A stretch of DNA of 64,000 nucleotides from Atrina japonica (lineage: Eukaryota > Mollusca > Bivalvia > Pterioida > Pinnidae). This document shows positions 23,978-35,346 of this stretch, piece after piece; the stretch's first letter is position 1, and each line of letters begins with the position of its first letter. Location of the stretch: positions 209,501-273,500 of the forward strand of contig BROG01000266.1 in NCBI GenBank assembly GCA_030159075.1, in the 5' to 3' direction. Below the pieces are notes generated by a model. The model saw only the letters and a program-made list of their open reading frames with translations. It searched no databases and was not told the origin of the DNA. A program made the translations under genes and the position numbers.

Positions 23978-24805
23978 TTAAAACTTTGTATATATACATG
24001 TACATGTTAAGTTCAAGGAGTTTTATATATATATTGTCAGTACTTGGAGCACCTGCCATTGTTTTTATTTTTTTTTTTACTGTAAGGGTAGTTCTGTATA
24101 CATTGTAGTTCCTTTTAATTGTGGGGGATTTAATTTTGCTATATTTGCGGTCAAGGAAAATACTGCGAATTTAAATACCATTGAATATAATACATTATTC
24201 TTTTGAAGTATCGGAAAGACAATACGTTACCGATCAAAATTATGAAAAATTTGAAAATCAAAATTCAGTAATATATAACCAGACATTGTATACAAGAATC
24301 ACAGTATATGATAAGCTTTACTTCAATTCCTATTACACTTCTGTTTTGTAAACAGTCTTACGCGAAATTTAATATGTGTGAATAAGTTTCTTTTGGGGGG
24401 GGGGGGGGGGGGGGGGGGGGGGAGGCAAAAATTTACTCCCCAAACTATACAATAGAAGGTTACAGTGACCTTCAGACAAACTTTTTCTTTCATGTTTAAT
24501 TGAATTTTCATACTTATGAGGGAAATTAAAGAAAAAAATGTATGAGGCACTTAGGAACACAGAATGAAGAATTTGTGTTTTTTTCCCATGGATGTAATCA
24601 AATTACGTATCACTAGTGGTTTTGATTGATGAGGTCTTTACTCAATCGATACTTGTAGCACAGCTAAAAGCCAACATTTGAAAGGCAAGAGTTTGACATA
24701 AAAATATGGTACAATTTTCTAGTGATTGCCTGTGTGTTTGTATTGAGGGATAGTAAGCTGTAGTCACAATGTTGTATAGTCTTTTTAAGAATTATTCTAG
24801 ATCAC
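23978..24805. other. no gene; 28-nt G run
   Basis: An uninterrupted G28 occupies 24395-24422 and could stall polymerases or form a quadruplex. An AT-rich relic at about 24105-24215 (GGGGGATTTAATTTTGCTAT) resembles 62085-62200. Confidence 0.6.
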
Positions 24806-25153
24806 GGGACCCATTTTATCAAGAAGTTGTAAGTCTTAAGTCTTAAGTTATATGATTTTAAGACAAAACTTAAAACCTTTCTATCAACGCCACCCTAAGT
24901 AAAGTTTTCAGGTATTTTTGAATATTTTCAAATAGATCTTGATGGTTTAAGAATACTTATATTGTTATAACTGTTACATTTACAAAGACAAATTATGACA
25001 CTTAAAAAAAATCTTAAGTCTACACACTGCCTCTGGGTAGTCCTAAAGATCTGATCTGATTTGGTCCTAAGTCACAAGTCCTAATTCTCTGTAAAACTGT
25101 CACAAGTCATATGTGTGGTCCTAAGACTTAGGACCTTTCATAAAATGGCCCAT
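24806..25153. mobile_element. putative MITE with CCCATTTTAT / ATAAAATGGGC-type ends
   Basis: The left GGGACCCATTTTATCAAGAA is imperfectly mirrored by the right CCTTTCATAAAATGGCCCAT. The interior repeats TAAGTCTTAAGT and CCTAAGTCACAAGTCCTAA. No ORF. Confidence 0.55.
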
Positions 25154-25254
25154 GGACAGGTTGTTTAGCTGAAGGTCAAGGTGTGGCCAGTTTTTTGCAC
25201 ATGAGCTTTTGCATATATTTATATTGATAAAAGCATGTATGTGCATTCTATTTA

Positions 25255-25948
25255 GCTCAAGGTCAAGGTGGTGGCTGGTGTTTTTGCCCATGGGCCATTT
25301 ATTATTGTATTTGTATTGTTAGATACAGTATTTTTGCTCATGGGCCTTTTGTTATCATATTTGTATTGGTAGATACAGTGTTTTTGACCATGGGCCTTTT
25401 GTTATTATATTTGTATTGGTAGATACAGTGTTTTTGCCCATGGGCCTTTTGTTATTATATTTGTATTGGTAGATACAGTGTTTTTGCCCATGGGCCTTTT
25501 GTTATTATATTTGTATTATTAGATATAGTGTTTTTGCTCATGGGCCTTTTGTTATTATATTTGTATTGTTAGATACAGTGTTTTTGCCCATGGGCCTTTT
25601 GTTATTATATTTGTATTAGTAGATACATGTGCAGTGTTTTTGCCCATGGGCCTTTTGTTATTATATTTGTATTGTTAGATATAGTGTTTTTGTCCATGGG
25701 CCTTTTGTTATTATATTTGTATTGGTAGATACATATACAGTGTTTTTGCCCATGGGCCTTTTGTTATTATATTTGTATTGTTAGATATAGTGTTTTTGCC
25801 CATGGACCTTTTGTTATTATATTTGTATTGTTAGATACAATGTTTTTGACCATGGGCCTTGTGTTATTATATTTGTATTGTTAGATAAAGTGTTTTTGAC
25901 CATGGGCCTTTTGTTATTATATTTGTATTGTTAGATAGTGTTTTTGCT
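25255..25948. repeat. 50-bp minisatellite, about 13 units
   Basis: The unit is TTTTGTTATTATATTTGTAT, TGGTAGATACAGTGTTTTTG, CCCATGGGCC. The CCCATGGG palindrome is present in most copies. Two units carry a 6-bp insertion (ATGTGC near 25628, ATATAC near 25735). Confidence 0.95.
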
Positions 25949-26983
25949 GATGACGCTTTTTTATTTCTTTTACACTGTAAGACAATATCTGAGGGACATG
26001 TTGTTGTCTCCAAACAACAGGCTGGTTCTAACATATGGTTAAGAGGATTGATACAAACAAATAGCTTCAATTGACTGGATATTTACAATCACCTCTCATC
26101 CTTCTGATACTCCGTGCTGCTTCTGTTGTAATTGAGCACTCCGGGCAGATTAGATTAAACATCTATGAAATAGTACATGTAAACTACACTGTAAAGAAGT
26201 TCAAAGTTCTTGAAAAAATATAACTGTCTCATTTCCGTGGTAACTTCAGGTAAATTGCTGATTGATGTAACAAGTTTATGTTGAAGGTTTTTGGTACAGA
26301 ATGTATCATTTTACATCAGACCTGCTCTGTATTTTCTTTGTCAATACGATTCTGGTGTGATATATGATCATAGGTTTGAAATGAGATTATTATTAGTCTG
26401 AAAGTCTTGAATTTATTGTCTTTGTTCATCCAATAAACGCTGATAAGAACTATGCTGGGCAAATCAACAGAATTACATGTATTGATGAGGGTACATGTAT
26501 AAACTATAGAATCAGAATTTTTTGTTTTTTTTGTTATTTTGTTTGTTTTCATTTATCAACAAAGTTAAAATCGTAATATGATGTACATAAAATACTCATA
26601 GTGTTATTGATATCTTCCTATATATACACGCGTACCACATGTTGGTAGCTTGTGTTGTACATGTAATGTGTTTCCTGTACAGACTGCAAAACAGCACAGG
26701 AGCAATCCTTCAATTATGTAACCTCCGATTTTTGTTATTTTGTGGCCTGCTGTAGTTATAAATGTCACTCTTTTTCTTGCTGTCGAGTGTAGATATCGGT
26801 AGGCAACAGTAGATGGAAAATATTAAGTCCTTATTTATTTCAACAAATTTAATGTCTACAAATTTATTTTAGTTTTGAAACAACAAAATTTTTTACCCCC
26901 ACAAAATTGTCTGATTGTCTAGTTTAGTTGTTGAAAACAGTTATAAAGAATGCAAGTGGCTGAATGGTTATATCATTAAGATT
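25949..26983. other. no gene; relic of MITE F near 26720-26752
   Basis: CGATTTTTGTTATTTTGTGGCC matches, inverted, the left end of the element at 13126. The remainder is AT-rich DNA without coding signal. Confidence 0.45.
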
Positions 26984-27075
26984 TTAACTTATCAACCCCT
27001 GAAAAAACAATTGACTCTTCTGTAAATTAATGACTTAGACCAGTCTAAATGTATCTTTAAGGGTGTATGAGTTAA
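26984..27075 (+). mobile_element. family C short element
   Basis: TTAACTTATCAACCCCTGAA at the left; ACTTAGACCAGTCTAAATGT and GAGTTAA at the right. Confidence 0.7.
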
Positions 27076-29168
27076 ACATGAAGTCTTTCACGTTTAGTCA
27101 AATCTTATTTCCTGTAAAAGTGAATAGATATGTTGAGTATGGTACTTAAAATTTGAATACATACTCATACAGTTTAAAACTTTTTCTGAAGTTTTCTTCA
27201 AATGAGCAGTAACATTCATTGTCATTTACATTTGTATGCCTTGAATATACAGACATGTCCGGTTACTGAAATTTTTTTATATGTTTCTGCCTTAAAGTGA
27301 TATAAGCTGTCACAATGATTATTTTTGTCCCCTGACATATAGTCCAGAATATGATAAAATGTGTGTTCAAATACATTATCAAACATGTGAAATGTTGTAA
27401 AAGATCTTCTTTTCGAAGTAATTTGTTTTATTAGAATTTAAGTTTTCCCGTACCTTAAAAATCCAGCTGTATTTCTGTATGCAATGACCTTTCAGATAAA
27501 CTCTTGCCATATCAAATGTACTTCGTAATGGGTCAGGGGATCTTGATCCTTTATGCGCTCGGAGTATGTATAAGTCAGCTAATTTTTATGGGTTTTATAT
27601 GTACTTTTAAAATACAGGACATGATTTTTATTGGAAAGTGCATATATTATGTAAAATATATGCTTTTCAGTGCTATTTTAAATACTTGAAGAAATCGGAT
27701 GATATAAATAAATATATCAGGTCACTAAAAGAAATTTTTGCGATCTTTAATGTTACCCTGAATGCTGACATTGACAAAATCAAAACAATATAACTGTGAA
27801 AAAGTATGCGTACCTCTTGTTTTACAATCGTGCCACCATATCTGGTGGAGCTGGGCAGTTCATGATCATATGTGTCAAGAATGAGAAAGCCGAGAATGTG
27901 ACGGGACGAGTTAAAAATGGGTCTAGATCACCCGATATACCCGGCACATGGACAATTTCAGAAGCGATTGTTTTGAAAGGACAAAAAAGGTCATCTTTGC
28001 CTGATTTAGGTATGAAATAATGATCTACTAAAATAAAGGCAAAGGGTAATAGAATAGAATGTATATTAACTGCAAATAGCACGTTTATTGGACACCCAGT
28101 AATCTTGGTAAAAGGGAAAGAAAGTTAATTTGCAATGCTCAAAGTAATGGTGGACAAACAATAACTGATATTACAGGTTACTCTTGGCAAGATTATTGCA
28201 ATTCTACACATACATTTGTTATTCTAACCACCAAATGGTCTCTTTGGGATATGTATGAGATAAAATATTACATAAAATGGGCATGTAAAATTTTTCACCT
28301 ACGGCAGCTCATATCGCTTTAATGTCATGAAAAAGTACTGCAGAGTGACTTTTGGCCCTGTACATATTTACATAATCACTCGCTAATTGTAGCATGTTTA
28401 GTTCACATAAAAATTTAGTGCATTTATGCCTTTGGGTGCAAATCACTAAAATTATTCATTTACTAAGACCTCATTTTAAAAATCTTTTAGTTACCGTAAC
28501 TCAGGTCTGAAATATTTACAAATTTTATGCTGATGTCGTGTTTTTTTTCTGTTCTTTTCATCAAGTTGTCCACATGACAGCCCTGATAGCATTTGGAAAT
28601 TGGTTTAATACAAATTATCCTTTTATTTTCCATCCCCCAGAGATGAGCACAGAATCGTAAAAAAAGAAATCACAAAGGCTAATCAACAAAGCTAATGTTT
28701 AAAATCCCTCTTAGAATAAATCACATTCCCTCTGAAGTCATTGCAGTTCTAATCAAATTATTTTTGATAGAATCATGGTATTTGTTTGAAAGTGCCTGTT
28801 GTCATTTCATTGATGTTGTGTGGCAGCAGTGGTGATTTGTATTGTAATGTTATCTGAAATCAGACATTGTGTTGTAGATGGAATTTTGTACATTTCAGTG
28901 ATGGATCCAACATCTCAAAGGGACATTACCTGTGTCTACCAAAAAAAAAAAGATTTTTTTCTAATTTCACTACATGTACTTAATGTACAATAACAAATAA
29001 AAGCTATACACTGGTATAATAAATCTTATATTCCTATATATTTTGTGAATAATAATATACAAATAGTAAGGTTGAGTTAATTAGTTGCAATTGAGAAAGT
29101 GCCAAACCTGGGTTTCTCAAGCAATTTTCACAAAATATATAAGAATTTCAGAATCTGTATGCCATTTA
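27076..29168. other. no assigned gene; one coding-like patch at 27800-28016
   Basis: A GC-richer open stretch on both strands at 27800-28016 (plus-strand reading includes ATISGGAGQFMIICVKNEKA and GTWTISEAIVLKGQKRSS) has no recognised domain and no clear splice acceptor. The rest is featureless AT-rich DNA. Confidence 0.35.
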
Positions 29169-29171
29169 TAT

Positions 29172-29925
29172 CTAGTGATTAGAGCATCACGCTTTAAACT
29201 ATGAGCTCTCTCATGATCATCTCTTGTCAGTGTAAGTTCAAGCCCCACTTGGTAGCCTAGTGGTTTGAGCATCACGCTTTAAATTATGAGCTCTCTCATG
29301 ATCATCTCTTGTCAGTGTAGGTTCAAGCCCCACTCGGTGGCCTAGTGGTTTGAGCATCACGCTTTAAACCATGAAGTCTCTCATGATCACCTCTAGTCAG
29401 TTTAGGTTCAAGCTCCACTCTGTGGCTTAGTGGTTTGAGCATCACGCTTTAAACCATGAGCTCTCTCATGATCATCTCTTGTCAGTGTAGGTTCAAGCCC
29501 CACTCTGTGGCTTAGTGGTTTGAGCATCACGCTTTAAACCTTGATGTCTCTCACGATCATCTCTTGTCAGTGTAGGTTCAAGCCCCACTCAGTGGCCTAG
29601 TGGTTTGAGCATCACGCTTTAAACTATGAGCTCTCTCATGATCATCTTTAGTCAGTGTAGGTTCAAGCCCCACTCAGTGGCCTAGTGGTTTGAGCATCAC
29701 TCTTTAAACCTTGATGCCTCTCACGTTCATCTCTTGTTCAAACCTCGCTGGAACCTAAGCTGATTTTGTGAGAAAGTTTGCCAATTTACTTGTGCTTGCG
29801 GAAAGCTAGTGGTCTCTTCCTGGATACATGTACATATACCTTGTAACCAGGTGGTAATCTCCTCCGCCATTAAAAACTGGCCAACAACACATAGCTAAAA
29901 AAGTGTTGTAACAAACATCTGAAGT
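29172..29925 (+). mobile_element. SINE family G with its tRNA-like head tandemly repeated 7 times
   Basis: The 85-bp head module (CCTAGTGGTTTGAGCATCAC, GCTTTAAACC, CATGATCATCTCTTGTCAGT, GGTTCAAGCCCCACTC) repeats with exact 85-bp spacing; GCATCAC falls at 29184, 29269, 29354, 29439, 29524, 29609 and 29694. The seventh runs into a normal body (GGAACCTAAGCTGATTTTGT, CCAATTTACTTGTGCTTGCG, GTGGTCTCTTCC, AACCAGGTGGT). Each module carries A-box-like and B-box-like segments of a pol III promoter. Whether any is transcribed cannot be seen. Confidence 0.9.
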
Positions 29926-31586
29926 TGCTGTTTTTGTTTTCCACATAAATATTTCTCTTTAAAATATTGATGAGTTTTGCAGGATACAAAAGTTTAATTT
30001 CTATTTTTAATGTGTACATATGGAAATTATGGAATTGACAAAAGTATGTTATTACTGATTAAATTGCTGAATCTTTGATTGATGTTGCTTAGTGTACATG
30101 TAGTACTTGTATTTCGTTTTGAAGACTCGGTACTCTCAGTGAAAAAAACCCAGCTATATTATAGGTCTATGATGGGTAAAATCACAATGAAACCCTTACA
30201 TAGTTTAAAATTTATGTTGATATTGATTAAGAAATGATTTTACAATGAGTGTTTTGAAAAAAAAGTGGATCTATATGGAATAAATAGAGTAAAATAAAAT
30301 GTCTACCCATTTTTGTCACCATAGTTTATTGAAATATACCAGGGCTTTTTCTGACTTTTTGGGGTACATGACCCATGGCAATGGAATAGGGAATTTCACA
30401 GCATTTTGGGAATTTTTCTCTTATTTTTCTATTTTTTTGTTTCATTTATTTTGCTGTTTGCTTTTTTTTTTATTGTCAAGTTGCCATATTTCAACTTTCA
30501 ACAAAAACAATAATTGAAAATATCAGCAAAAAAATGAGAAATAATGAAAAGATGTTATATTATTTTCCTGATTGGGAATATTTGTTAAAAAATTGGGAAA
30601 AAAGATATGATTTAAGATCGGGAATATAGACCAATATCGGCTATAAATTTGGAGTAAAAAAAGGTCTGTATACAAATGTACATGTTCATACACATATATA
30701 GTAGCTTACATGTCGGTCTCTTACCTTATCACACTTTAAATATCATAGTTTGCCAATGCTTATGTTTTATCAGTAATCATATTTGTTATTCTGTATATAA
30801 ACTCACATCACAATATTGTATTGTACATGACCATAACTTAGATTTCCCAGAAGACCCACTTAAATGTTTAATTCAATTTGGCGCTTTAATTCAATTTGGC
30901 ACTTAAATTAATGGACGATATTAAAAAGGATCTTCATGTAGGTAGTTGATGTAAAAAGAACACACTTGGTTCACGCTGAGAAGACTGCATACAGAAGAAC
31001 CATGTTTTAATTTTGTCTTATTACCCAGGGGTCATTTTCTGACGATTCTTGGCGTGAAGTCTTATGAAATATTGGATTAGCCATTGATTTTCTGACAAAT
31101 TTGAACTTTATGAGATATTGCCCAATAAGATTCCATCACACAGTTTTCCTCTGGTGGCAAATTGTTTGTGTTCTGCTATGCAGGATGTGCTTGACTGACC
31201 CCGGTCATGGGTTGCTGTAGCACCATGTTTGAAGTTATTGGTTCAATAGTTCTTCATGTATAGGTTTCCTGTAATAATTTTGTTCACCTTGTGTATCATT
31301 CTCTCATTTATCTCTTTTGGTTCAGTGAGAAAGTGATTAAAACAAGCAGTGATAAATTATCTCTTGTGTTATAGTATCAATAATTATTTTATTTTCTCAA
31401 GCTTGTCCTTTAGCTCACTTTGTTGGATAATTGGAATCACTTTGAATCCCTCAACAGCTGCTGCAGCATTGTCTGCACATGTTGTCCACATATCTGTCAT
31501 CCATGTCCTTTTTTTGTGTTGATGTTTGATCCTCACCTCTGAAACCTCTTACCTGACCAATTCGGACCAAACTTGGCAGGAATATT
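29926..31586. other. no gene; repeat relic at 30340-30655
   Basis: The 30340-30655 segment (AGGGCTTTTTCTGACTTTTT, GATTGGGAATA, AATTGGGAAAA) shares its start with the 16566 relic and looks like a decayed element. Nothing else seen. Confidence 0.4.
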
Positions 31587-31968
31587 TATCCCACCTGGCA
31601 AAATACTGGCAATTTGAATGGTTTAGAAGGATACAACTTGTTCTTGTATCAGGTTACCTATCCACCTGATATTGGGTTTGATATCACCTGTGCGAAGCCC
31701 CTCGTGGGTGATGCCACTTTCAGCAGATAAGAGATGTAAACGAACATGGTGGATAGGTTTGCTTTGCGCAACAAAGAAGAAATAACTAAGGTTAGAACAG
31801 GGCTGCATTAAAAAAAATACTTAAAGAAGCAACAAAAAGACAGGCCATCAGTGGGATAAATTTGTTATAGTGTTTTACAGGGGTGATACAGAAATATGTT
31901 GGATCCATAAAGAAAAGTTGTATTGGGTGAGGCTTCAGTATCATCCGTGTAAAACACTATATAACAAA
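31587..31968. mobile_element. two adjacent palindromic elements
   Basis: 31587-31862 starts ATTTATCCCACCTGGC and ends GCCATCAGTGGGATAAAT, an imperfect inverted pair. 31861-31968 starts TTTGTTATAGTGTTTTACA and ends TGTAAAACACTATATAACAA, also inverted (GGGTGATAC/GTATCATCC inside). They may be two MITEs or two parts of one composite element. A minus-strand ORF inside the first has no known domain. Confidence 0.6.
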
Positions 31969-32049
31969 TAGTATTTAGTTAAATGTCATCTGCATTTATT
32001 TATCATATCAGTGTACATGTACATGTTTATGAAATTTATATTAATTTCT

Positions 32050-32900
32050 AGGTCTAAATGTATTTGAATCTACAGTACCACTCATTTTAAACACGCAAAT
32101 ATTTGAATCTAGTTCATGAATGAACGCTTGTCAGAGTGCATTTATGGACAATATGGATGCCTTTTGGGTGACAGATAAAAAGAATGGCACCTGCTAGGGT
32201 GCCATGAATACCATATTTATCTGTCACCCAAACGACATCCATATTGACAAGAAATGCACTCTGACAAGCTTTCATTCGTTATATTTACATATGATAGTTT
32301 TCAAATTGAAAAACAAAATAATGGCATCGAATATCCTGTCTTATATGCAATCAGTCTCATTATGATGGAACAGGGAAGTTCATGGTAGAACAGTAAATTA
32401 TAGAGTTTTCTGAATGAAATATCTTGATACATAATTATATGAATGAAGTCACATCATCTAGTGACGTCATATAAGGGACTTTATTTATAGCTGATATAAA
32501 TGCCATCTAGATTAACACTGAGTCTATGGAAGACTGCTGCGGATATGTAAATATTTATAATGAGGACGTATTTGAATCTACTCATTTTTATCATGACAGT
32601 ATTTGAATCTACTCATTTTTATCATGACAGTATTTGAATCTTCTCATTTTTATCCTGACAGTATTTGAATCTAGTTAAACTTTAATGGTAGTATTTGATT
32701 CTGTCATTTGTGATGAGGATTTATTTTTCAGTTATTTCACTGGAATTTGACTGTGGACTCGTGGCGGATATGACTGGTTAGCAGGAGATGCTTACTCCTT
32801 CATGACACCTTGTTTTTATATTCTTTCTTGCCAGTATTTTAATCTAGTCATTTCTAACACTTTTATAATTACAGTAATGTAGTCATTTCTAACAGACAGA
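32050..32900. repeat. short degenerate tandem repeat, about 31-bp unit
   Basis: ATTTGAATCTACTCATTTTT with ATCATGACAGT (31 bp) is present three times in good form at about 32571-32675. Diverged TATTTGAATCTAGT copies lie on both sides. A MITE (32118-32277) sits within the zone. Confidence 0.6.
32118..32277. mobile_element. 160-bp palindromic MITE
   Basis: Arms of about 62 bp (GAATGAACGCTTGTCAGAGT...GGGTGACAGATAAA against TTTATCTGTCACCC...CTCTGACAAGCTTTCATTC) flank a centre that is itself a small hairpin (GGCACC TGCTAG GGTGCC). The transcript would fold into a long hairpin. Confidence 0.85.
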
Positions 32901-33074
32901 TATTTGAAACATATCACATCTTTTCAGTTACAGTACGCCCAATGTCGTTGTTGTGGCAAGATTTACTTGTGTCACGGTGTTGCAAATTCTCCGGTTTCTG
33001 TGACTATATCTAGTATCAATATATCAGTCTAGTATTGGAATCTATCAGTCTGAGTCGTAATTTGCTGAGGTTTC

Positions 33075-33390
33075 ATTTCACCTAGCGGTGTTAGGTCTAT
33101 TATGAACCTGTGAGAGTCTACTTTCCTCCCACTCCTGTTTATACCTATCATCTGTAACCAAATCACTTTCAATGTCTATGATTTCATCAGGTTGTAACAT
33201 AGACAGAACAAACAGTTTATAGAAGCGGATTGTCGTCATTGTATTCAATTTCACTGTTGAGTTCATCTGACGGACCTTCGATAGGAAATTCTGCATGAGA
33301 AGAACAGCTTTTTGAATTTGAAATATCATCCAAACTGACAATTTCTTCACAAGTTCACTCACATATGTACACGTTGTTGGACTTTGATAC
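33075..33390 (-). pseudogene. degenerate coding remnant, family unknown
   Basis: On the minus strand the frame downstream reads LQPDEIIDIESDLVTDDRYK then QEWEESRLSQVHNRPNTAR before a stop. Upstream, a shifted frame reads EEIVSLDDISNSKSCSSHAE and FPIEGPSDELNSEIEYNDD. Both have acidic, protein-like composition, whereas the unshifted continuation looks like noise, so at least one frameshift is likely. A possible acceptor (TTTTCCATCCACAG) lies upstream and a possible donor (CTAG|GTGAAA) at the end. It could be the acidic N-terminal part of a transposase relic or a decayed host exon. I do not recognise the family. Confidence 0.3.
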
Positions 33391-33448
33391 CTGGCTGTGG
33401 ATGGAAAAGTATTTTGAATTTTGAATACTGTTTAACACCACAGTCAAC

Positions 33449-33645
33449 AACTTTTCAGTTACATGGTAGCGGCCAGGTTTTAATGGTGGAGGAGATAACC
33501 CATGTACAATGTACCCAGGTAGAGACCACCCCCCCCACCCCCCTCCGCAAGTAAACTGGCAAACTTTCTCACAAAAATCAGGGTTGGTTCCAGTAGGGCT
33601 TTAACCTGCGCTGACAGGAAATTAGGGACTTCATGGTTCAAAGCA
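33449..33645 (-). mobile_element. SINE family G, reverse copy
   Basis: The minus-strand reading has the family body (GCCAGTTTACTTGCGGAGG, GGTGGTCTCTACCTGGGTAC, GGTTATCTCCTCCACCATTA). The head is eroded. A C-rich tract CCACCCCCCCCACCCCCCTC interrupts it, read on the plus strand. Confidence 0.7.
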
Positions 33646-33989
33646 CAGTGCATCTAACTTAGAAACCCAGGATGGAAAAGTTAAAGTGTTTTTAATTATT
33701 AGAAACATAGCAAACATAATATCAAAATTATAGTGTTGCAAAGAAAAGGACAATCATTTCTTTCAGTAGGACTTCTTTTGTTGAACAGAAAGTGAGGTCA
33801 TACAAGGCCAAAAAATAACCTAAAAGAATTCCTAAATTCGTCTAAGTGTATCCACTGTAAAAAGATGATTATCAAATTCAAAGGGAATAAGGAAATGATG
33901 TCACATGTCAGATGATAGTGTGTTGGAAAGGTCAGGGCTTGGGATTAGACAGATACATGTACCATCTATATGTATCTTTTTCTGACCTC
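33646..33989. other. no recognisable feature
   Basis: AT-rich intronic DNA. Confidence 0.5.
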
Positions 33990-34680
33990 AGAAAATAATA
34001 TTTCTTGGATTCAAATAAGGCCACCTGTTCATTTTGTATTCTTCCCCCATGTTTATGAAACAAAAAACAATATCTCATTTGTACTAAACAGGTTTAACTG
34101 TATATTTGGAGCCGGCCTGGCTCAGTCGGTAGTGTGCTCGACTCTGGATCGTGAGTTCGAGTCCCGCCGGCGACAGGTTGGTTTCCTGTCTTTCGGATGA
34201 GACAGTAAAAACTGGAGGTCCCGTGTCACAGTAGGTGTTGGCCCGTTAAAGAACCCTCACTGGTCAATGGCCGTAAGTGCCGAGCATAGGCCAAAATTTG
34301 AAGCCATTCACTGGCATTTGGTGACGTCTCCATACGAGTGAAATTTTCTTGAGTGGGACGTTAAACAACGATAAACAAACGATAAACAAACTGTATATTT
34401 GTTTTTTCCTTACTTTAGTTGATAAATTTTTATATTGGTAATATTTACTAAATTCAAATAAAGTTATCTACTGTATTTACGTAATGAGCTTTTAAATAAT
34501 TTCACAGTATTCTTTGATCCCCCATGTTTTTGATTAAAAAAGGATCTCTTATTTGGACTAAACTGGTTCAACTGTATATTTGTTCTTGCCTTCCCTCAGT
34601 TGATAAATTGCCCATATTTTTCGGTTTCAAATGAAGTCATCTAGAGGGCTTTTAAATAATTTCACAATATTCTTCTTTAT
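33990..34680. repeat. diverged tandem duplication, about 200 bp per copy
   Basis: Copy 1 (CCCCCATGTTTATGA, ACTAAACAGGTTTAACTGTATATTTG-type segment, AGTTGATAAATT, CTTTTAAATAATTTCACAGT) is repeated downstream in the same order (CCCCCATGTTTTTGA, ACTAAACTGGTTCAACTGTA, AGTTGATAAATTG, CTTTTAAATAATTTCACAAT). Only copy 1 carries the SINE at 34109-34388. Confidence 0.75.
34109..34388 (+). mobile_element. SINE family H with 13-bp target duplication
   Basis: The tRNA-like head GCCTGGCTCAGTCGGTAGTG, B-box-like GAGTTCGAGTCCCGCC, body GATGAGACAGTAAAAACTGG and CCCGTTAAAGAACCCTCACT, and a tail TTGAGTGGGACGTTAAACAA followed by (CGATAAACAAA)n. AACTGTATATTTG occurs at 34096-34108 and 34389-34401. The GTGGGACGTTAAACAA tail is familiar from molluscan SINEs; I do not assign a named family. 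Confidence 0.9.
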
Positions 34681-34987
34681 GTATTCCGGAAATGAGATGA
34701 TTTCTCTTGTTGATTGTGTTGAGGCAATCAACAGATGAGAGTTGATTTATGGTTTTCTGCCATTAATAATGAACACAGATTTCATAGAACCACTTCATCA
34801 TGATACATGTCCATGCATTTGATTTTCTTTTGCATCAAATTGTTATGATAGGGGTTGCTTCCCAGATGCCAACATTTTAAAAGGAAAAGGAAAACAAAGA
34901 AACAATTTTTAGCTTAACTTAATGAAGTTGAGGAAAGTGAATGACACCACCCTTGCATCCCTGTGTGGTATAAAAGATTTGTGAACC

Positions 34988-35255
34988 CATTTAGCTCTAA
35001 AGACACATTTGGGCTGTTCTAAATCATTGATTTACAGAAGTCTTTTAAATACAGTAAAACCTGCTTTAGCGACCACCTGTTTATAAAGACCACCTGGTCA
35101 TAAAGACTGTTTTTGCTGTCCCAAATAGTACTATTTGTGTATAAATCAACCTCTATATAAAGACCACCTTCCTATAAAGACTGGTTTTCTTGTGTCCCTA
35201 AGGAGGTCATTATATACAAGTTTCACTGTATGTCTTTTGGGGTAAATGAGTTAAG
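34988..35255 (-). mobile_element. family C element split by a family B MITE
   Basis: Left part TTTAGCTCTAAAGACACATT...ATTGATTTACAGAAG; right part TCTTTTGGGGTAAATGAGTTAA. The family B element occupies the middle. Confidence 0.7.
35050..35230. mobile_element. family B MITE
   Basis: TACAGTAAAACCTGCTTTAG at the left, CAAGTTTCACTGTA at the right. The interior has GACCACCTGTTTATAAAGAC, CAACCTCTATATAAAGACCA and GTCCCTAAGGAGGTC. Confidence 0.85.
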
Positions 35256-35346
35256 GTCAGGTTTATCTGTTTCTGCTGTTCATACATAGATGTGATTTAC
35301 TTTCATTCTCATGTGTCTCTTGTGTGAACACCTGAGAAGTTTCAAC

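Noticed and set aside
31623..31808. Minus-strand ORF inside the palindromic element
   Set aside because: Short, no start context or domain, located wholly inside a MITE-like element.
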